Shown: positions 25,461 through 33,801 of the stretch, in pieces
Position numbering within the stretch: the stretch's first letter is position 1
Layout of the letters: each line of letters starts with the position of its first letter
Source: an uncultured Roseobacter sp.
Lineage (GTDB): Bacteria > Pseudomonadota > Alphaproteobacteria > Rhodobacterales > Rhodobacteraceae
Length of the DNA: 34,694 nucleotides
Assembly: GCA_913054455.1 (NCBI GenBank)
Contig: CAJXIL010000024.1
Coordinates: 1-34,694 of the forward strand
Direction: 5' to 3'
Notes under the pieces: generated by a model
Told to the model about the DNA's origin: nothing
Seen by the model: the letters and a program-made list of their open reading frames with translations, nothing else
Databases searched by the model: none
Program-made: the position numbers and the translations under genes

Positions 25461-26606
25461 TTAGCTGTGTTCGGCCAGCAAATGGCGCGCGACGATCACT
25501 CGCATGATTTCGTTGGTGCCTTCCAAAATTTGGTGAACCCGCAGGTCGCGCACCAGTTTTTCAATACCGTAATCCGCCAGATAGCCGTAGCCACCATGCA
25601 GTTGCAGACACTGATCAACAATTTTGGATCCAGCCTCCGTCACAAATTTCTTTGCCATGGCGCAATGCTTGCTGGCATCTGGCGCCCCCTGATCAAGCTT
25701 CCATGCGGCCTGGCGCAGGAAAACACGGGCCGCTTGCAGTTCGATTTCCATATCCGCGAGGCGGAATTGAAGTCCCTGGAACTGATCGATGGATTTGCCA
25801 AAGGCCTTGCGCTCGGACATATACTGCAGCGTCATGTTCAGCGCAGTCTGGGCGGCCCCAAGAGAACAGGACGAGATGTTCAGACGGCCGCCGTCCAGCC
25901 CCATCATAGCGTATTTAAAACCCTTGCCTTCTTCGCCAACCAGATTGTTGGCTGGGATCTTGCAGTCATCGAACTGAACCTGTGCCGTGGGTTGGCTTTT
26001 CCAGCCCATCTTTTCTTCCAGCCCACCAAAGGACAGCCCCTTCGTGCCGTCTTCGACATAAACGGTTGAAATTCCTTTTGGCCCGTCGTCACCAGTGCGC
26101 ACCATGCAGACATAGGCGTCAGAATAGCCGCCCCCCGAAATAAAGGCCTTATTTCCATTCAGGGTATAGCCCTCATTGGTTTTCTCGGCACGGGTCTTCA
26201 ATGCGGCCGCGTCAGAACCAGAACCTGGCTCGGTCAGGCAGTAGCTCAGCACGGTGTTCAGCGACAAAACATCCGGCATGATGCGCGCCTTCATTTCGTC
26301 GCTGGCAAAACTGTCCAGCATCTTGGCGCACATATTGTGGATCGACAAAAACGCTGCCACAGAGGGGCAGGCCATCGACAGGGCCTCAAAAACCAGCGTG
26401 GCATCAAGACGCGACAGCGCCGATCCACCGGTCTCTTCACTCACATAAAGCCCGCCAAAGCCAAGCTCTCCCACCTGGGGCCATAGCTCTTTGGGGATGG
26501 TGCCCTCTGCTTCCCACTGGCGCGCAAAGGGCGCGATATTTTCCTGGCCAAATGCATGAGCCATATCAAAAATCGCGGTTTGTTCCTCGGTCAAAGCAAA
26601 ATCCAC
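25461..26606 (-). CDS. Acyl-CoA dehydrogenase, probably isobutyryl-CoA dehydrogenase
   Basis: A 381-residue FAD enzyme starting at GTG 26606 with GGGAGGA upstream. Signatures: YCLTEPGSGSDAAALKTRAE (FAD/substrate loop), NGNKAFISGGGYSDAYVCMV, the C-terminal LHGGYGYLADYGIEKLVRDL and QILEGTNEIMRVIVARHLL, which carries the catalytic glutamate region. The neighbours 3-hydroxyisobutyryl-CoA hydrolase and mmsB make isobutyryl-CoA the likely substrate, i.e. the first oxidation after valine transamination and decarboxylation. The enoyl-CoA hydratase step between them is not encoded here. Promoter and operator are visible just upstream. Confidence 0.93.
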   Translation of the reverse strand: MDFALTEEQTAIFDMAHAFGQENIAPFARQWEAEGTIPKELWPQVGELGFGGLYVSEETGGSALSRLDATLVFEALSMACPSVAAFLSIHNMCAKMLDSFASDEMKARIMPDVLSLNTVLSYCLTEPGSGSDAAALKTRAEKTNEGYTLNGNKAFISGGGYSDAYVCMVRTGDDGPKGISTVYVEDGTKGLSFGGLEEKMGWKSQPTAQVQFDDCKIPANNLVGEEGKGFKYAMMGLDGGRLNISSCSLGAAQTALNMTLQYMSERKAFGKSIDQFQGLQFRLADMEIELQAARVFLRQAAWKLDQGAPDASKHCAMAKKFVTEAGSKIVDQCLQLHGGYGYLADYGIEKLVRDLRVHQILEGTNEIMRVIVARHLLAEHS

Positions 26607-26633
26607 GTCCTGTCCTCCCTGGCGTGTATGAAT

Positions 26634-26647
26634 TGAACGGTCGTTTA
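26634..26647. promoter_or_regulatory. Candidate TetR-type operator of the valine cluster
   Basis: TGAACG, GT, CGTTTA (26634-26647) is a 14-bp dyad with 5 of 6 arm positions symmetric, resembling TetR-family operators for acyl-CoA metabolism. It lies directly downstream of the -10 element at 26649-26654 and so covers the predicted transcription start. The regulator is not in the window. Confidence 0.5.
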
Positions 26648-26648
26648 T

Positions 26649-26677
26649 TTAATAGCCGCACTGAGGCTCAAGAGCAA
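26649..26677 (-). promoter_or_regulatory. Candidate promoter of the valine degradation cluster
   Basis: On the minus strand TTGCTC (26677-26672) and TATTAA (26654-26649) are separated by exactly 17 bases. The GTG start of the acyl-CoA dehydrogenase lies about 43 bases beyond the -10. Confidence 0.55.
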
Positions 26678-26727
26678 GCTGCGCTGCTGCAAACTCGACC
26701 TGCAAGAATAGATGTGGCGGGTGTAGC

Positions 26728-26895
26728 GGGACACTTCGTTTTGCAGTGCGGGACACTTCCCATTGCAGCAAATTTTTCTCGACGAGCGCCCTGCTTCATA
26801 TTCCAGTACTGGACCCGAGGTCACCCACCTTTGGTGCCAATTTTGGAGTTAGTTTGGGACACTTCGCATTGCAGTACGGGACACTTCCCATTTCA
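26728..26895. repeat. Four direct copies of a GGGACACTTC motif, possible IS-end relic
   Basis: Copies start at 26728, 26750, 26856 and 26878. All share GGGACACTTC; the second and third continue as CCATTGCAG and GCATTGCAG, the fourth as CCATTTCA, the first as GTTTTGCAG. Copies occur in pairs 22 bases apart, and the two pairs are 128 bases apart in the same orientation. Multiple short repeats at an end are typical of IS21-type transposons, but no transposase is present. Confidence 0.6.
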
Positions 26896-27577
26896 AAATC
26901 GGCTATAGCGCATCCCGAACCGTTCAAAATGTCCGGCTGCGGCTGTCTTTAAAGGTCTTTTGAAGAGGCTTTAAACTGCTCGGAGCTGCGCTCTTGGGGC
27001 ACGCCTTTCAATTCGTCCCAACTTTGAGGCCGTAGCATTGCACTCAGAACTGCGCCGACCTCCGGCAGGAAAGAGCGCCACATGAGCGCCTCCGCCATTG
27101 TTTGGTTCGAAGACTTCCAACTTACACAGAACGCAGACGGCACACACCCGGACAGGTTTCAAATTGGGCATCGCTATACTTCTTTGGCCGGGCTCGCGAC
27201 ACGTGCCGGTAGCTCAGTCCTAAATGGCGTTAACGGCTGCTCGCAGCGCAGAGCCGACGTAGCAGGGGGCTGCGTGGCTAGCGCCGATCCGTCCAGGTTG
27301 CGGATGACTGCTGTCAGCCCTTTCTGGACATTGGCGTAGATTACTACAGGGACCGAACTGCAAACGCGGCATTCTAGAACCAGGTTCCTGAAAGCAGACG
27401 TTCAGAGAGCAAGGCGGCCGAAGCCGCGGATGTCAGAAAAGTACAGTGAGCCCCCACCTCATAGTTAAGTTGCATTTTCAAGGCCGACATGGATGTGTGC
27501 GATGAGCGAAGTCCCTCCTTGCCCTAAAGCGTGTCTCGTTTGGTCACTCTAGGTCGGGTCAACAGGTCGACTATTAA

Positions 27578-27616
27578 AGTACGATATCGCACTTGTATTT
27601 AATGCGATATCGTACT
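27578..27616. promoter_or_regulatory. Perfect 14-bp inverted repeat, candidate MarR operator
   Basis: AGTACGATATCGCA (27578-27591), an 11-base spacer CTTGTATTTAA, and TGCGATATCGTACT (27603-27616) form a perfect 14-bp dyad. The spacer contains a TATTTA that could serve as a -10. It lies 36 bases upstream of the Acg-like gene, whose operon also encodes a MarR regulator. Confidence 0.72.
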
Positions 27617-27651
27617 AAATACCTCCACATCATACCAACTGGAGCTGCACT

Positions 27652-28761
27652 ATGACACTTTCACGACGTAAAATGATTAGCTTAATTGGTGGTGGGGTTG
27701 TGTTCGCTGCTACGGCAACAGCGGGCGCATTCTTGACGACCCGTCGCCCAGAACGCGCCCTTGCCCCCTGGTTGGAGGCAGGCAACTACGCAGAACCTCG
27801 GATGAGGGCGCTTTCATATGCGATCCTTGCTCCAAATCCGCACAATCGGCAGCCATGGGTGGCAGAATTGACGGGGAACGACTTACTGATCATCCACCGT
27901 GACAAAGCCCGAAACTTGCCGGAAACTGATCCATTTGACCGCCAACTAACCATCGGCATGGGTTGCTTTCTCGAATTACTGCGGATGGCGGCCGCCGAAG
28001 ATGGATATCTATTGGAAAGCGACTTGTTCCCAGAGGGTGAGGTTGGGCCGGTTGCGATAATACGATTTGTCAAAGGAGGTAACAAAGACCCGCTATTTGC
28101 ATACGTCCTTGCCCGACATACCAACAGAAACGGTTACGAGGATCGTCCGATTGACACAGATGTACAATCAACTTTGGCCAGCCACGCCCAGATAGTTTCT
28201 GATCAAACCGATGTCGCAGCCTTGCGTTTGCTAACCTGGGAGGCAATGGAAATCGAGATGACGACCAAACACGTCATGATGGAGAGCGTCGATCTGATGC
28301 GATTTGGTAAAGCGGAGATCGAGGCCAATCCAGATGGAATTTCATTGGGCGGCCCGTTCCTTGAAAGCCTTATGCTGGCCGGAATGCTAAGCCGAGCGGA
28401 TCAGGCCGACCAAAACAGTGCCAGCTTCAAGCAGGGACTTGATATGATAAAAAAGGCGATGAATGCCACCAACGCATATGCCGTGATCACAAGCAAAGGC
28501 AACTCACGGTCCGACCAGATCAGTGCGGGTCGGGATTGGGTTCGATTGCAATTGGCCGCGACTGGGCTGGGGCTGGCTATGCAACCCGTCAGCCAGGCCC
28601 TTCAGGAATACCCTGAAATGGCTGCCCATTATGCCAGTATTCATGAAAAGCTAGCTGAACCCGGAGAGACGGTTCAGATGCTCGGAAGGTTGGGCTATGG
28701 TTCTGTAATTGACGCCAGCCCACGCTGGCCATTGGAGACACGTATCGCAGATGGCAGATGA
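27652..28761 (+). CDS. Acg-like nitroreductase family protein, Tat-exported
   Basis: A 369-residue protein with a twin-arginine signal: SRRKMISLIGGGVVFAATAT (residues 4-23), the RR followed by a hydrophobic stretch. The mature part starts with a nitroreductase-like FMN-site motif (LSYAILAPNPHNRQPWVAEL) and ends with GRDWVRLQLAATGLGLAMQP and GRLGYG, as in the Acg family of FMN-binding nitroreductase-like proteins. Export of a folded cofactor-containing enzyme fits the Tat pathway. Its substrate is unknown; some Acg proteins may sequester flavin. The 3' end overlaps the MarR gene by 11 bases, and a 14-bp operator lies upstream. Confidence 0.85.
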   Translation: MTLSRRKMISLIGGGVVFAATATAGAFLTTRRPERALAPWLEAGNYAEPRMRALSYAILAPNPHNRQPWVAELTGNDLLIIHRDKARNLPETDPFDRQLTIGMGCFLELLRMAAAEDGYLLESDLFPEGEVGPVAIIRFVKGGNKDPLFAYVLARHTNRNGYEDRPIDTDVQSTLASHAQIVSDQTDVAALRLLTWEAMEIEMTTKHVMMESVDLMRFGKAEIEANPDGISLGGPFLESLMLAGMLSRADQADQNSASFKQGLDMIKKAMNATNAYAVITSKGNSRSDQISAGRDWVRLQLAATGLGLAMQPVSQALQEYPEMAAHYASIHEKLAEPGETVQMLGRLGYGSVIDASPRWPLETRIADGR

Positions 28762-29206
28762 AGACCTTGGTTGCTATTTCACACTCATCTACGAAGTAGG
28801 GATCATTAACCAGATCGGCACGGCGTTCTTGGAGGCGCGTCTGCCGAACGGCCTGTTGGTGTCTCATTTTGGCGTAGTCAGCCACTTGATCCGTGTCGGT
28901 GATGGCGCCACGCCAGTCGAATTGGCGGGCGCTTTTCAGGTCGCTAAAACGACAATGACCCATACGTTAGCGGGACTGGAGAAGCATGGGTTTGTTGAGA
29001 TGCGACCGAACCCGGCCGACAAGCGGTCAAAACAAGTTTGGCTGACCGACAACGGAAAGAAGTTCCGTGACGAGGCATTGGCAAAATTGGCGCCATTGTT
29101 TCAAGAGCTGGCGGGACGGTTTTCTTCCAGCCGGGCCGCAGCGATGCTTCCGGAGTTAGCCGAGTTTCGGGCCGTTATCGACCAGTTGCGAGATGAGATC
29201 ACGTAG
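28751..29206 (+). CDS. MarR family transcriptional regulator
   Basis: A 151-residue protein from ATG 28751 (MADEDLGCYFTLIYEVG). The overlap with the preceding stop points to translational coupling. A winged helix-turn-helix is visible: ATPVELAGAFQVAKTTMTHT (recognition region), LAGLEKHGFVEMRPNPADKR and SKQVWLTDNGKKF (wing). The flanking helices form the usual MarR dimer interface. It probably binds the 14-bp inverted repeat before the operon, giving autoregulation together with the Acg-like enzyme. The inducer is unknown; MarR proteins often respond to phenolics or oxidants. Confidence 0.93.
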   Translation: MADEDLGCYFTLIYEVGIINQIGTAFLEARLPNGLLVSHFGVVSHLIRVGDGATPVELAGAFQVAKTTMTHTLAGLEKHGFVEMRPNPADKRSKQVWLTDNGKKFRDEALAKLAPLFQELAGRFSSSRAAAMLPELAEFRAVIDQLRDEIT

Positions 29207-29414
29207 CAGTCAGGCGTCGTGTGACCGGCATTTTAGATCCTTGTTGCACGGTTTCCTATAGGGAAGGTCAAAGTCAGCTTTGCAGTTTGGAAAATTGGCC
29301 CAATTGATTTTGAGGCGGCTAGCGGCCATCAAAGCAACCACTCAGCGGCGTTTAGAGGACAAAATCGATTTCTGCACCGCCGTAAGTCTTCTTCGAGCCC
29401 AGACCTTATCGAAC

Positions 29415-30104
29415 CTATGGGCATATTGTCGGAAGATAAGGATTGCGCACAGCGTCAAGAAGTTCAAAGCGCATCCATTTTTTTGACCAGTTGTAGTGTT
29501 CTGTTCGCCCGTCAATGTGCGCGACGAGGATGGCATGGTACGACCAAATGTACCTCTCGTTCGGAGACGTTGTTCTCGACGCAATTTGGGGGAGGCGCAT
29601 TTCCCATATAGAGCTGAGTTGCCTGTCGTACTCAGTGGGTTTGGGAACAAGAATGCAAGCTCCGTTAGAATAACTATTTATCCCGCGATGCGTATACATG
29701 CTGATCGCTGAGGTCCAAGACCAGATAGCGATAAGAAAAAGAACTACAAATCCCATATGAAGATACCTACCTATGGTTTGTCTGGGAGTTAAAACACCAA
29801 TGATCATAAAGAGATAGCCTACGAACCCCAAGACAAAGAAGAGCGTGATACCTCCGTCCACTGACGCGCCTTTTATCCATGCCCTCAACGCCAGGAGTAG
29901 GCCGCCAATCAGAAGTGCGAAGGCCAGCGCCGAAGTCGCTTTTTCTGGCCAAGCAAGTTCTCCAAGTAGCTTTTGAACTAGGTGAGCAGTAATCAGTCCG
30001 AGGATGCAGCCAACAACAACAAGTATGGCCCACTTATCTGCCGATGTTGGAAACCAACTGCTGATCCAAAAAAGGAGCACAAGGAATGACAATGAGGCTT
30101 TCAA
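29415..30104 (-). CDS. Multi-pass membrane protein, hypothetical
   Basis: A 229-residue protein. Four to five hydrophobic helices occupy the first ~140 residues (LSFLVLLFWISSWF, WAILVVVGCILGLITAHLVQ, ALAFALLIGGLLLALRAWI, ITLFFVLGFVGYLFMIIGVL and YLHMGFVVLFLIAIWSW). A soluble C-terminal domain of about 90 residues follows (SYSNGACILVPKPTEYDRQL onward), Trp/Tyr-rich, with one cysteine. I do not recognise it. The gene lies on the same strand as the secreted orphan at 30329-31030, 224 bases downstream of it, and has a lower GC feel than the 6-25 kb region. Confidence 0.62.
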   Translation of the reverse strand: MKASLSFLVLLFWISSWFPTSADKWAILVVVGCILGLITAHLVQKLLGELAWPEKATSALAFALLIGGLLLALRAWIKGASVDGGITLFFVLGFVGYLFMIIGVLTPRQTIGRYLHMGFVVLFLIAIWSWTSAISMYTHRGINSYSNGACILVPKPTEYDRQLSSIWEMRLPQIASRTTSPNERYIWSYHAILVAHIDGRTEHYNWSKKWMRFELLDAVRNPYLPTICP

Positions 30105-30328
30105 GTGGTTCTGCGTCCCCTGGTAGCTTTACAAGATACAATACGATGGTTTCAGATTTGATATCATATCCGCAGCCGCGACCTTCTGTCAGCAATGTCC
30201 GCTCAGGCGACCTTGACCTCCGGTCTCAGTGTCAGTTTGGTATGCTTGCACGGCGAACGGCAGTTGTGAGCCCAGAAGACCATCACAGGGTGTATGGATT
30301 GCGCCTGTATGTTTTAGACTTGCCTGCT

Positions 30329-31030
30329 CTAATTCGGTAACCCAACTGCGATTGCTTTTGCGGTAGCAAGTGAAGAGGCAACAATCTTGTCAAACGCTAC
30401 TACCGCATCTGGATTGACTTCATTGTCATCATAGTCTTTGGCCAAAAGCTGATCATGAAACGTCTGAATCATCTCCGTTTGATGAAGCAGGTCTCTTTGT
30501 GTGCAGAACATGTCCCATGAAGGATTGGGAGGTTGGAAATTTGCACACGCGTCAGCTCCGTCTTTAATCGTTACTGACGCTATTGCGACGTAATAGAAAC
30601 TGCGGCCAAACCTCCGGTTTTTGGCCTCTGCTTCACTATACAACAACAAGAGCTCGACCCACGCGTAGTAACCGACCCTAAATGGAAAAGTCTCATCATA
30701 TTCAAAGACTACGTCGATATTACTGCCGAGCTCCTCGAACCCAGAACAACTTAAACGTATTCTCTTTTGCTGAGAACCTTCGGTGTTTGTAGATGGAACT
30801 AGAACAACTTCGGGGCTCTTTTTTAGCGCAGCATAATATGGGAATGCGATGATCTTACCGTCTTCATCGAATGGGTTTTCCCCAAACTGATAAGGCGTTT
30901 CGACACACCCACGGTACTCATCAGGAACACTAAAGGTTAACCCATCGCTAGCAACAGCAGGTGAGGTCAAAAAGCTTGCTAGGGTTACGCTCATTGCTAA
31001 CAGGGGGGGTCTCGTAAGGATATGATTCAC
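30329..31030 (-). CDS. Exported protein, hypothetical
   Basis: A 233-residue protein with a Sec signal peptide (LLAMSVTLASFLTSPAVA, about residues 10-27, AxA cleavage site). The mature protein has four cysteines (in RGCVETP, RLSCSGF, DACANFQ and MFCTQRD), compatible with two disulfides in the periplasm, and many aromatic residues (YYAWVELLLLYSEAEAKNRR). I do not recognise a domain. It may work with the membrane protein encoded downstream on the same strand. Confidence 0.65.
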   Translation of the reverse strand: MNHILTRPPLLAMSVTLASFLTSPAVASDGLTFSVPDEYRGCVETPYQFGENPFDEDGKIIAFPYYAALKKSPEVVLVPSTNTEGSQQKRIRLSCSGFEELGSNIDVVFEYDETFPFRVGYYAWVELLLLYSEAEAKNRRFGRSFYYVAIASVTIKDGADACANFQPPNPSWDMFCTQRDLLHQTEMIQTFHDQLLAKDYDDNEVNPDAVVAFDKIVASSLATAKAIAVGLPN

Positions 31031-31567
31031 CTAAATGCTTTCAATTCCAAGTCGCCTCAACTTTGTGCCGCGTCTTGGAGTTAACATCAACCTCAGCTCT
31101 GCTGTTGAGTGCAGATTTTATAGGTCGGCTTTGTCCGGCACTGCTGCCGTCCAACCTCAGAAAATCGCCGCACCTTGCATCAATGACCGCTTCTCACGCG
31201 GCACGGCAGCGGTCGAGGCCTGTGCTTCCAGGCCGAAAGGTAAACTTTGCAAAGGTCGCTCTCTGCGCACAGCCGACCTTCGCTGGTTAAAGACTTGAGA
31301 CTTACTGTCACTTGTAACGGCTCCTTCCGCAAAGCTTTCGAGGGCCCTGCTTGATGTAAGGGTTTGCGGCCGTCCCTGTTGTATCAAAACAGGATAGATC
31401 GCCTGTTCTTGAGCCAAAAGACTTGATGAATCGCTGAAGACCCGCGAGTTTATCCTCAGCCGGTCCGGTAACTGCAGATTTGGGGTTGGGAAATTCTTAG
31501 CCTGCCTTACATTTCAGCAAAGGCCAGAACTCGGTTTCGCGGGAACAGCTAGAGGTGATGACTATCG
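31031..31567. other. Intergenic region with repeat-like sequence
   Basis: About 540 bases without a convincing gene; frames on both strands are Cys/Arg/Ala-rich and lack ribosome-binding sites. It holds a 158-base segment with 9-bp inverted ends (31122-31279), and the promoter of the 655-residue protein should lie near the right end. Confidence 0.5.
31122..31279. repeat. Possible small mobile-element-like unit with inverted ends
   Basis: AGGTCGGCT (31122-31130) and AGCCGACCT (31271-31279) are perfect 9-bp inverted repeats bounding 158 bases. Inside, GCTGCCGT and ACGGCAGC also pair. The right end resembles sequence at about 27239-27265 (GCTCGCAGCGCAGAGCCGAC). This suggests a dispersed non-coding repeat, with no transposase. 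Confidence 0.35.
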
Positions 31568-33535
31568 ATGCCAAACCAAGCGGAACTCGAGGCAGGCTTT
31601 GCAGAATTTCAAGCGGGACGCCGGTCGGCGTGGACCACTGCAGCAAAGACTATTGTTAGTGATGCAATCGGAACGAAGCCTGTAGTTGTCCAGACTTCCG
31701 TTCTGACGGTCTTGATTGCTTCTGAGGAGCGGCGTGAAGGGGCTTTCTTTCCACTACCTGTCGCCGACAGTCCGGCAATTGGAGGTTTGGCCGATTTTGT
31801 AGATCTCTCACTTATCAGCCATACGGAAGTTCGGCGCTTAGCTGGCCTGGTTGAAATTGGATTGCAAAAAAAAGGGGGCGCGATTGCCCGCTTGGTAAAC
31901 CGGGCGAGTGAAATCGGACATCTGGCCCTGACCGAAGGTGATCTTGAAGTTCGGGAACTCTCGGCTTTGCAGCTCTCACATGGCACTGCAGACATGCTTT
32001 TGGCCCTTGTTCTGCAGACAGAAGATAGAGCTGTACATGCAGCGCTCAATCAACTGAGCCCAAACGCGGTGCATCTGATTTTGCGCTCACCCGGTGTTTC
32101 CCTTCTGCGTGCGGATCATTCGCTCACGGATGTCAGTGCCGATCGACTGGCTCGGTTGGCCGACATTATCGCCGGTGTTGGTTCTGCGTTGAACCAGGAT
32201 TTGGATCTTGAAGCATTAGCTGCATTTTGGGGAGAAGAAGACCGCACAATTCGAATGGCCAGTCATGGTGCTGCTCTGCTTGATGAAGCGGTGGCCTTTG
32301 GCCAGTTCGATATTGCCTGGGCAATGGGCTACGGGTTGGCACAGCTGTCTGATGAAATCAGAGATGTGATGCATCAGGTCATGGGGAACAATTCAAAATG
32401 GGCTGATCGTCTCGACAATGCTGAGTCTCCTGAAGCATGGAGCGAAGCTGTCGATCTGATAGCGATGGAGCAATTTTCTGGATACCAAAGTGAAGAATTG
32501 GCTTTTGGATCGCTTACATTGAGAGCTGGTCTGTCTCATGGTTTCGCCAGTCCGGACCGTATGTCGCCCGGCCGCAATGCGATTTTAGAGGCGGGTATTG
32601 CAGCTGGGGTAAGCCCGAATGTCATACGCAATCGTTTGGGCGATCTCGGAGCACTGAATTTTGGTGCTGGTGGCCCCAAGCTGATGGACGGAGGAAGTGG
32701 ATTTCCTCCCCCGACTGATAGGGAGTTGAAGGTACGTAGGGTCTTTAATGCGGCTAATTTCGCTGATGATGTTGCGACAATGACCATGAATTATGCGGTT
32801 GATATGGTTGATGATGTCGCTGTCGGGGCCGGAGTTGGATTTATCATCGGTGGTCCACCAGGTGCAGCCCTAGGCGCTGCTGGCATGGCTGTTTGGGGCG
32901 CCGCGGGTCTAGCTCAGGATTTGGTACCTGTCGCAAAGGAGCATCGTGCTACCAACCGAGAAATCATTTTGGATCAAGCCATTCGTGATGCCTATGATTC
33001 TGCGGACGATCCCAAAGATTCCCCTGCCGACCCGCCTCCGCCGGATGATGCAGGCAATGATAAGCTACCTGGCGGTGCGCCCGGCAAGGCGCCAGATGCG
33101 AAAAAACCTGTTGGAAAGCCTGATGCAGGAGGCAAGCAGGATGGGGGACAAGGTGGAGCCCAAGACAATGAAGCCGAGCCACTTATTCTTATTGCTGAGT
33201 TGGCGGATATTCAAACCGAAGTCGGTCGTGCGATTGATCCCGAGTTTTTGGCTAAGGACACGACTCCTGTTTCTGTCCTAATGGCTAGGCTTCAGTCAGC
33301 CTTTCTGGCAAATATCACACTTCCGCGGTCTCACTATGAAGGGGGAGCGCTTGGTTGGGTTCCTGCTGAATTAATGCAGCGAAAGATTGCGCTGGCATAC
33401 ATGGCATTGATTTATCCACCGCGTCCAGACGACGATGCACCTGCTCCGGGACTTCCAGCTGGAGGTAACCAAGACGCGAAACCGGACCCTCTGGCAGATG
33501 GTGTCACTGATCCTCCTCCTCCGGAGGTCCAATAA
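31568..33535 (+). CDS. 655-residue orphan protein with glycine-zipper segment
   Basis: Not recognised. Residues 1 to about 385 are mostly helical and soluble in character, with no signal peptide. Around 416-450 there is a hydrophobic, glycine-zipper stretch (VGAGVGFIIGGPPGAALGAA, then MAVWGAAGLAQ) that could insert into or span a membrane. Residues about 479-535 are a Pro/Gly/Asp/Lys-rich disordered linker, followed by a helical C-terminal module (536 to about 630) and a second Pro/Asp-rich tail. The layout, folded domain, membrane-active segment, linker and C-terminal module, resembles secreted effectors or phage structural proteins, but no motif proves this. It lies directly left of a tRNA-fragment/integrase junction. 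ATG 31568 has AGAGGTG about 12 bases upstream. The reading frame is long and clearly coding. Confidence 0.8.
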   Translation: MPNQAELEAGFAEFQAGRRSAWTTAAKTIVSDAIGTKPVVVQTSVLTVLIASEERREGAFFPLPVADSPAIGGLADFVDLSLISHTEVRRLAGLVEIGLQKKGGAIARLVNRASEIGHLALTEGDLEVRELSALQLSHGTADMLLALVLQTEDRAVHAALNQLSPNAVHLILRSPGVSLLRADHSLTDVSADRLARLADIIAGVGSALNQDLDLEALAAFWGEEDRTIRMASHGAALLDEAVAFGQFDIAWAMGYGLAQLSDEIRDVMHQVMGNNSKWADRLDNAESPEAWSEAVDLIAMEQFSGYQSEELAFGSLTLRAGLSHGFASPDRMSPGRNAILEAGIAAGVSPNVIRNRLGDLGALNFGAGGPKLMDGGSGFPPPTDRELKVRRVFNAANFADDVATMTMNYAVDMVDDVAVGAGVGFIIGGPPGAALGAAGMAVWGAAGLAQDLVPVAKEHRATNREIILDQAIRDAYDSADDPKDSPADPPPPDDAGNDKLPGGAPGKAPDAKKPVGKPDAGGKQDGGQGGAQDNEAEPLILIAELADIQTEVGRAIDPEFLAKDTTPVSVLMARLQSAFLANITLPRSHYEGGALGWVPAELMQRKIALAYMALIYPPRPDDDAPAPGLPAGGNQDAKPDPLADGVTDPPPPEVQ

Positions 33536-33752
33536 ACCACCCAACCATCGGACTGTTTCTGAACGTAGTTTAGTTTCTGGGTTCTGTTGTGTTTCTACCG
33601 GATTGGGCCCGAATGTAGGTGCTTCACACCTCTGCGTACGATTGGTTTCTCCAGGCTAAAGGGCTGCCCGGAGGGAGCGTGAAAACTGGGCGGCCGGAAT
33701 CGGGAAGTGGGCAATCCGAGAACCGCCAACTTCCTTGGTTTCCACTCAGAAC

Positions 33753-33771
33753 TGGAGAGTTTTGCTCTCCA
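33753..33771. repeat. Perfect 7-bp hairpin near the island junction
   Basis: TGGAGAG (33753-33759), TTTTG loop, CTCTCCA (33765-33771). It lies about 220 bases after the orphan gene and 30 bases before the tRNA fragment. No T-run follows directly, so a terminator role is uncertain. Confidence 0.4.
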
Positions 33772-33801
33772 ACCCACTTTGAAAACAAACAGAATTTTTC
33801 A

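Larger units (their letters stand above)
26607..27651. other. 1-kb intergenic region with relic mobile-element sequence
   Basis: Apart from the valine-cluster promoter at the left end and the Acg-operon operator at the right end, I see no convincing gene. Short frames on both strands lack ribosome-binding sites and recognisable products. The stretch carries four copies of a GGGACACTTC repeat and later GC-rich sequence similar to another non-coding stretch at about 31255-31285. It looks like decayed accessory DNA. Confidence 0.55.

Noticed and set aside
26552..27143. Short frames in the region upstream of the acyl-CoA dehydrogenase
   Set aside because: They cross the promoter, operator and repeat copies, lack ribosome-binding sites and have no recognisable product.
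30086..30340. Plus-strand 84-codon frame between the two orphan envelope genes
   Set aside because: No ribosome-binding site, and it overlaps the start region of the membrane protein and the 3' end of the exported protein.
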